Positions 59,431 through 64,000 of a stretch of 64,000 nucleotides of DNA are shown one piece after another. The translations under genes were made by a program, and so were the position numbers. The DNA lies in contig OU744449.1 in the NCBI GenBank assembly GCA_916610825.1, forward strand, positions 9,134,243-9,198,242. Reading direction: 5' to 3'. Each line of letters starts with the position of its first letter. Positions within the stretch are counted from its first letter, which is position 1. The DNA is from Haliclystus octoradiatus. Lineage: Eukaryota > Cnidaria > Staurozoa > Stauromedusae > Haliclystidae. Under the pieces are notes generated by a model. It was not told the DNA's origin. It worked only from the letters and a program-made list of their open reading frames with translations, and made no database searches.

Positions 59431-61973
59431 AGACACAACTGCCTCGGACTTTGCTGAAATACTCTCGGGAACTACGTAAATATAATAGTAAAACCAATTT
59501 AATATAACACAATATCACACGTTTAAGGGCCATCCATGAAGTACTCAGAGAGTCAGAGTCAGACTGGACCCTCCCTGTATTCAGCAGTACACTTTCAAAT
59601 AACCCGCCTACCTTTCATGTACGCCAGGCTACTTGCAAAGATTCCCCCTCTTCTCACTAGTCTCTGCTTTTGTTGTTGTGGTTTGAGCAAGCAAGGCAAC
59701 AGATTCTTTAAAATTGCTGATTAAATTGCTTTAGATAGATTGTAGAGCTTTTGTTACTCTTCGTGTGCCTCCAGTGCCAAACCTTTTCAGGGACGATTTA
59801 AAGATACATCTGTAGGCCTACTGTGATGATTGGTACCCCTCCAACTAATTGTACCCGCAACTGTACGCTTGTGATGTAATTTCCGAAATCTCCAATAACG
59901 AAATATCACCAGCAATCGTCTGCAAATTATTAGTGAAACGTAATTCTGTTGCCCCAAAACATTTCCAGGGAACGCTCTTTCTTCTCAGGGGTGCAATCAC
60001 CCTTCTCTGCAATCTGGTTTATTGATTACCGCTGATTATTTCACATTGAATTTACATCCTACACTATTTACATCCAGAAGCGGATAAAAATTGACATTTT
60101 TTATGATTCATAAGCCAAACCTCAGCAGAAAATTCACATTTACATTCACATTTATAAGAGCAATTACCGGAAGGCTATGATATTTCACATAAAACTAAAT
60201 GCAAGAAGAAGTAGGCCTAATTCATCATTTATGCTTTTAAATACACCCTCAAAACGTTTTATTAAATTTGACTCATGCAACCTATTGTTTCCCGCTACAT
60301 GAGATCAGACTTTTCATTAGATATTGAACAACATCATATTTTGGTTGTAATCATACTTCAAGTTCTTTCAAAATTTCTGACAGAATTTATAGAGAGAGCG
60401 CTGGATTTTTTCATGAAATGTATCGTTAAGTTTTATTATTGACTTTCCTTCCATGCCAAGTTGTTGCTGTTGCCCAATTTTTTTTGGTTTAAAGGATATT
60501 TCTTTGCAAAAGTATGTCTTGGAAGCCATTATCAGATTGGTATCAATCTTGCAGCATCTTTTAGCATGCATTAAAGATGTTGTCATTGAGGCGACCATCA
60601 TCCATTTCAATTAGCTATCAAAAAAGACATAACTAAGTTAATGATCTGTACATTCTACACATCACACATGTCACAAGAAACATAACAGACCAAATGGTTA
60701 CTCCTGCGAGAGATTGTTACAAATTCAACTTGATAATGTAGTACCTTCCTTTCATGCATCGATAATACATGTATGCGATTCATGTTGAATGGATTTCTGA
60801 TACCTGTAATGCAGTTGAGCAAATTTACACCTCGCTGGAAAGCTTCAGATTCAGGTCTTCACATCTGCAAATGACAATTGATTGTTTCATTGTTAACATA
60901 GTGTTATATTCAAGATTTCTAGCAAAATTTGGCCCTCCCTGTAAGCAGCAGTACATTTTCAAATGACCCCTGGAGGCTATCTGTTGTTTCTACTTATTCG
61001 ATTTATCCACTCTCGACATCCTTGTTGGGACAATTTTTTATGTAAATTATTCTTGGTTAGTGTGGATAGATTAATGTTGCAAATTTTCGAATTTCAGGAG
61101 AAGTCAACTGCGTAGCCTCCAGATGTCGCTATGGTATATTCTAGATTATTATGTGTGTCATTAGTTGGGTCTGTTCTAAGTTTATGATATACAACTATTG
61201 ATTATAAGATTATTGACTGTATAATATTTGCTGCTTATATTTGATCATTATTAAATGGAGTGTGTCATGTTTCAAATGCATCACTTGCTACAAATTATCA
61301 TTCGACTAATGTATATGTTTTGTTCATATTCACTTGTATTTGAAATAATAGCTAGATATAATATTTGAAATGAAATTCTATGGTACAGTTATAAATGTTT
61401 GGAGGTCATAGTTTTCAAAGTTACAATTCTTTGTTGCCCTTCAGAAAATTGAGATCATTTTTAGATTTTGTTGTTGTTTTGTTTCCCAATTTTTTCAGGG
61501 GCCGTTTGCCCGTTTCAGGATTTTTTCAAGGGCTGTTCTCATAAAAAATTCCCCAAGTCCCGTTAATAGAGAGGCCATTCCATTATTTCCATTTTTAAAA
61601 GAATGACGAAAGTGTTCCTTTAGCTCAATATATTGATTAACTAGCTGTTTATGGATTCCATGGTAGCAGGAATTACTATTACAAGTATGTTATTAGAATA
61701 AATCTCATGAAGGGTCCTTGACATTTCCTGTTTAGACAACACACTTTTAAAGGATAATTCAATGAGTACATCAAGTGACATGGTACATGGGTACAGCATT
61801 GTCATGGCTGCAATAGACAGGTGGTTGCTGTACAGAGGTGGCAAAATTGGGAAAATACAAAAAACTTTTTGAGATTCATCCCTTGCAAGTAGTCTTCTTA
61901 CTAGCCTACTGTATTTCATATTTAATTTGTATGCTGCAGAGATGGATCTGTATATGACTGACTGCTTACTTAC
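59431..61973. other. Intergenic with dispersed repeat fragments
   Basis: Two copies of a phrase CCTCCCTGTA-CAGCAGTACA-TTTCAAATRACCC lie at 59567-59609 and 60931-60969. GGGCCATCCATGAAGTA at 59527 resembles the phrase at about 2718. A minus-strand frame at 60368-60610 is protein-like in part but unrecognised. Two TAGGCCTA octamers lie at about 59812 and 60213. Confidence 0.5.
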
Positions 61974-62092
61974 TTTGCAAACTTTTGGTTTGGGCTGTGA
62001 TTTCCCATGCTGACAGACATACACCATCCGATTCAAAGCTATATACGGTACGTCATTGTTGTACATAATATGAATTTTCACATCAGATAGTT
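61974..62092 (-). CDS. Possible internal exon with YVCQHGK motif
   Basis: Bounded by an acceptor (CATCTCAG) and a strong donor (GTAAGT). It encodes about 39 residues, including YIALNRMVYVCQHGKSQPKP. A C-x-HGK segment after an aromatic run occurs in ZSWIM and MULE-transposase-like proteins, but the piece is too short to decide. Phases: enters in 1, leaves in 0. Confidence 0.35.
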
Positions 62093-62197
62093 CTGAGATG
62101 TAAGAAATTCCTTAATTGAGATGATTTCTCACAAGTAACAAGACATTCCCAAAGTAGTTTTGTTGTTTGCATTTTTACAGTTGTTTAATTGTCATAC

Positions 62198-62512
62198 CTG
62201 TTTTTCCAAAACCCTTCTAGCAGTATTCCACACTACAAAAGTTGTTGTTGTTGCCAAGCTGAAATGCCTGATAAAGTTTTCAGCTGAATCTAGGTCTATC
62301 GCTGTCCCGCTTGATTTGGTATCTTGTCTTGAAGACAGAGATTCCCATGCTGCTTGAGGTTTAATACTGGTTTGTTCTATTTGACCAGATTCTATTATGA
62401 TGGGATTACGTTCCAGTTCCAGAGTACTGACTTCATCTTCTTCCAATTTTTCAACTGATGCTGCTACTGGATTGATCCATTTCAAATTATTAATCAAAAT
62501 CCGTGATCCATG
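62198..62512 (-). CDS. Possible exon, unknown protein
   Basis: 105 open codons ending at a GTATGA donor (LEKQ), with acidic and serine-rich composition (KLEEDEVSTLELERNP). It has no in-frame ATG start. Its phase-0 end does not join the phase-1 exon at 62092, so if both are real another exon lies between. I do not recognise it. Confidence 0.3.
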
Positions 62513-62811
62513 TTAAAACGAACAATAAAAGTATTGATCTCTTTGATCTGACGACACGTGTGATTTGAATCATATTTCCCGCCAAAAATCATGGATTTCT
62601 ATGCGTGGGACGTTTGATTTAAAAGTCAAGACTTTGATTGAGAACGGGAGAAACAATTCAATTTTTTCATAATTTACGTTATATGTGAAGATATTATTAC
62701 GGTTATTCTTATTACTGAACAGTAAAGGAACATCATCTAAACTTTTCGCGAATTTTTTGGGGGATTTTTGTTCTGCAATTCTTCGGCATGTTTATTCAAA
62801 ATGACTCTCAA

Positions 62812-63105
62812 CTCGTGTCAGCCTTAATTCAACTTGTATCAGCTTCATAAAAACATATCAAAATAGCAGCCAATTTCATCGCTCTGGATGCTTTCTTATA
62901 GGGCATAAATGATCCAAACTGATGTAAAATGATGCTGTAAGACTTTGATGGGTTTTCTTGGTATATCGTAAGCATAAACAACAAACTACTTCTGTTCTTT
63001 TTTATATTTCTATACTATCAACTCGTGTCAGCCTCAATTCAACTTGTATCAGCTTCATAAAAACATATCAACATAAACAGCTAACATCATCGCTCTGGAT
63101 GCATA
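62812..63105 (+). repeat. Direct repeat, ~88 bp, 205 bp apart
   Basis: CAACTCGTGTCAGCC followed by TCAATTCAACTTGTATCAGC and CATCGCTCTGGATGC occurs twice (about 62808-62895 and 63018-63102) with a few substitutions. It lies immediately upstream of the gypsy LTR at 63170. Confidence 0.75.
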
Positions 63106-63169
63106 TATTATTGCGCTTGCCTCGCAAAATATGTTATCCTACATGTTATAATGTTAGCCATCTTTAGTC

Positions 63170-63295
63170 TGTTACTTACTATTCATGTAAATGAGGCTAC
63201 TCAATAAGTTCAGTAGCACATGTAAGCTTAGGGAGAGCTTGAACTTATGATTACATACTTATACATTATTCATGCTTATTCTATACGTTATAACA
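63170..63295 (+). repeat. Inferred 5' LTR of a third gypsy element
   Basis: Starts TGTTACTTAC and ends TTATAACA, immediately followed by a primer-binding site TGGTGTCAAGTGGGA. The left boundary is inferred because the 3' LTR lies outside the window. Confidence 0.6.
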
Positions 63296-63331
63296 TGGTG
63301 TCAAGTGGGATTTAACACATAATTGAATAAA

Positions 63332-64000
63332 ATGGCATTAAATGAAGGTGGGTTAAGACCACCTGGACCTTTTGAAGCAAATAATAATCAAGACTTAAGC
63401 AAAAGCTGGAACGACTGGGAAGAAGGTTTTGAGTTTTACCTTATTGCTACCAATAAAAAGAAGCAACCTGAAGAAACAAAGGTAGCAATATTACTGACCT
63501 TACTGGGACAAAATGGAAGAACAATTTACAGAGGATTACAACTAGAGGATAGAAACAATTTGAAAGAAGTTTTAAAAGGATTTAGAACATATTACAACCC
63601 TAAACGAAATGACAGTTTTGAGAGCTATAAATTCTTTTCTAGAAAACAAGCATCAGATGAAGCTTTTGATACTTTTCTTACTGATCTCAGAAATCAGTTA
63701 AAATACTGTAACTATCCAGGGATACAATCAGATGATGGCGCAATGCTAGAAGACAGACTTCTTCGAGACCAAATAGTCTTAGGGATTTATTCGGACAGCA
63801 TCAGGGAACAATTATTATACACTGACGACTTAAGTCTGGAAAAAGCAATCCAGATTTGCCGTCACAAGGAGAGTGCAGTAAAAATTGGTAGTCAGATTAA
63901 TAACCAAGCTTCATCTGTCGACAGAATTTCTGCCACAAGCAACTCATCTAAAGTTAAGACAAGAAAGGAGAGGAGACAAATAACGAATTGCAAATATTGT
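63332..64000 (+). CDS. Gypsy gag, partial at window end
   Basis: 223 codons open to the last base, starting MALNEGGLRPPGPFEANNNQ. It contains a gag-like helical region (SWNDWEEGFEFYLIATN, then GFRTYYNPKRNDSFESYKFF and RLLRDQIVLGIYS) and ends in CKYC, the start of a zinc knuckle. The product is the capsid precursor of a Ty3/gypsy element whose pol lies beyond the window. It begins 36 bp after the primer-binding site. Confidence 0.85.
   Translation, partial: MALNEGGLRPPGPFEANNNQDLSKSWNDWEEGFEFYLIATNKKKQPEETKVAILLTLLGQNGRTIYRGLQLEDRNNLKEVLKGFRTYYNPKRNDSFESYKFFSRKQASDEAFDTFLTDLRNQLKYCNYPGIQSDDGAMLEDRLLRDQIVLGIYSDSIREQLLYTDDLSLEKAIQICRHKESAVKIGSQINNQASSVDRISATSNSSKVKTRKERRQITNCKYC

Noticed and set aside
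60368-60610. 80-codon minus-strand frame
   Set aside because: Partly protein-like but with an A-run, no convincing splice links and no recognised motif.

Overview
This is an AT-rich window from an animal nuclear genome. The genes have introns with GT-AG boundaries, several kinds of DNA transposon and retroelement are present, and the host genes are recognisable metazoan orthologues: DNA polymerase iota, JAZF1, the heme transporter SLC48A1/HRG1 and METTL27. The palindromic octamer TAGGCCTA is strongly over-represented in the non-coding DNA. I favour a marine invertebrate, but the phylum is not proven.

Layout. 0-1 kb: a minisatellite built on TTCATGAAC. 1.1-4.8 kb (minus): POLI, three exons resolved and the 5' end not found. 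9.6-10.4 kb (plus): an intronless JAZF1 downstream of a duplicated block with CRE-like sites. 12.4-19.5 kb (minus): a two-exon SLC48A1 whose 6.6 kb intron holds SINE copies and a tandem duplication of about 0.98 kb. 20.2-31.8 kb (plus): a three-exon METTL27-like methyltransferase gene, head-to-head with SLC48A1 across a 0.65 kb promoter region with an NRF1-type site. Its introns hold a hAT-type MITE, an intact and very young BEL/Pao element, and a TA-flanked MITE.

33-44 kb is a transposon graveyard on the minus strand: a decayed CR1/L2-type LINE, then a frameshifted Ty3/gypsy element interrupted by a 2.2 kb insertion that carries its own inverted-repeat element. At 44.8 kb lies a second METTL27-like first exon, whose 3' half is tandemly duplicated.

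46.4-51.2 kb (minus): the most unusual locus, a KDZ-superfamily transposase gene split into at least 16 exons. All splice phases agree, the cysteine cluster and D-D-E residues are present, and one in-frame stop lies 155 codons before the end of the open frame. A young, intact Ty3/gypsy element (51.3-55.7 kb) sits just upstream, and a possible 5' exon lies beyond it at 56.3-56.6 kb. 57-64 kb: a 984 bp MITE with perfect 32 bp ends and a perfect 9 bp target duplication, a second LINE 3' fragment, possible exons of an unidentified gene, and the 5' LTR and gag start of a third gypsy element running off the window.

The host genes serve separate housekeeping roles (translesion synthesis, transcription regulation, heme transport, methylation). 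The main story is repeated insertion of mobile elements into introns and into one another.
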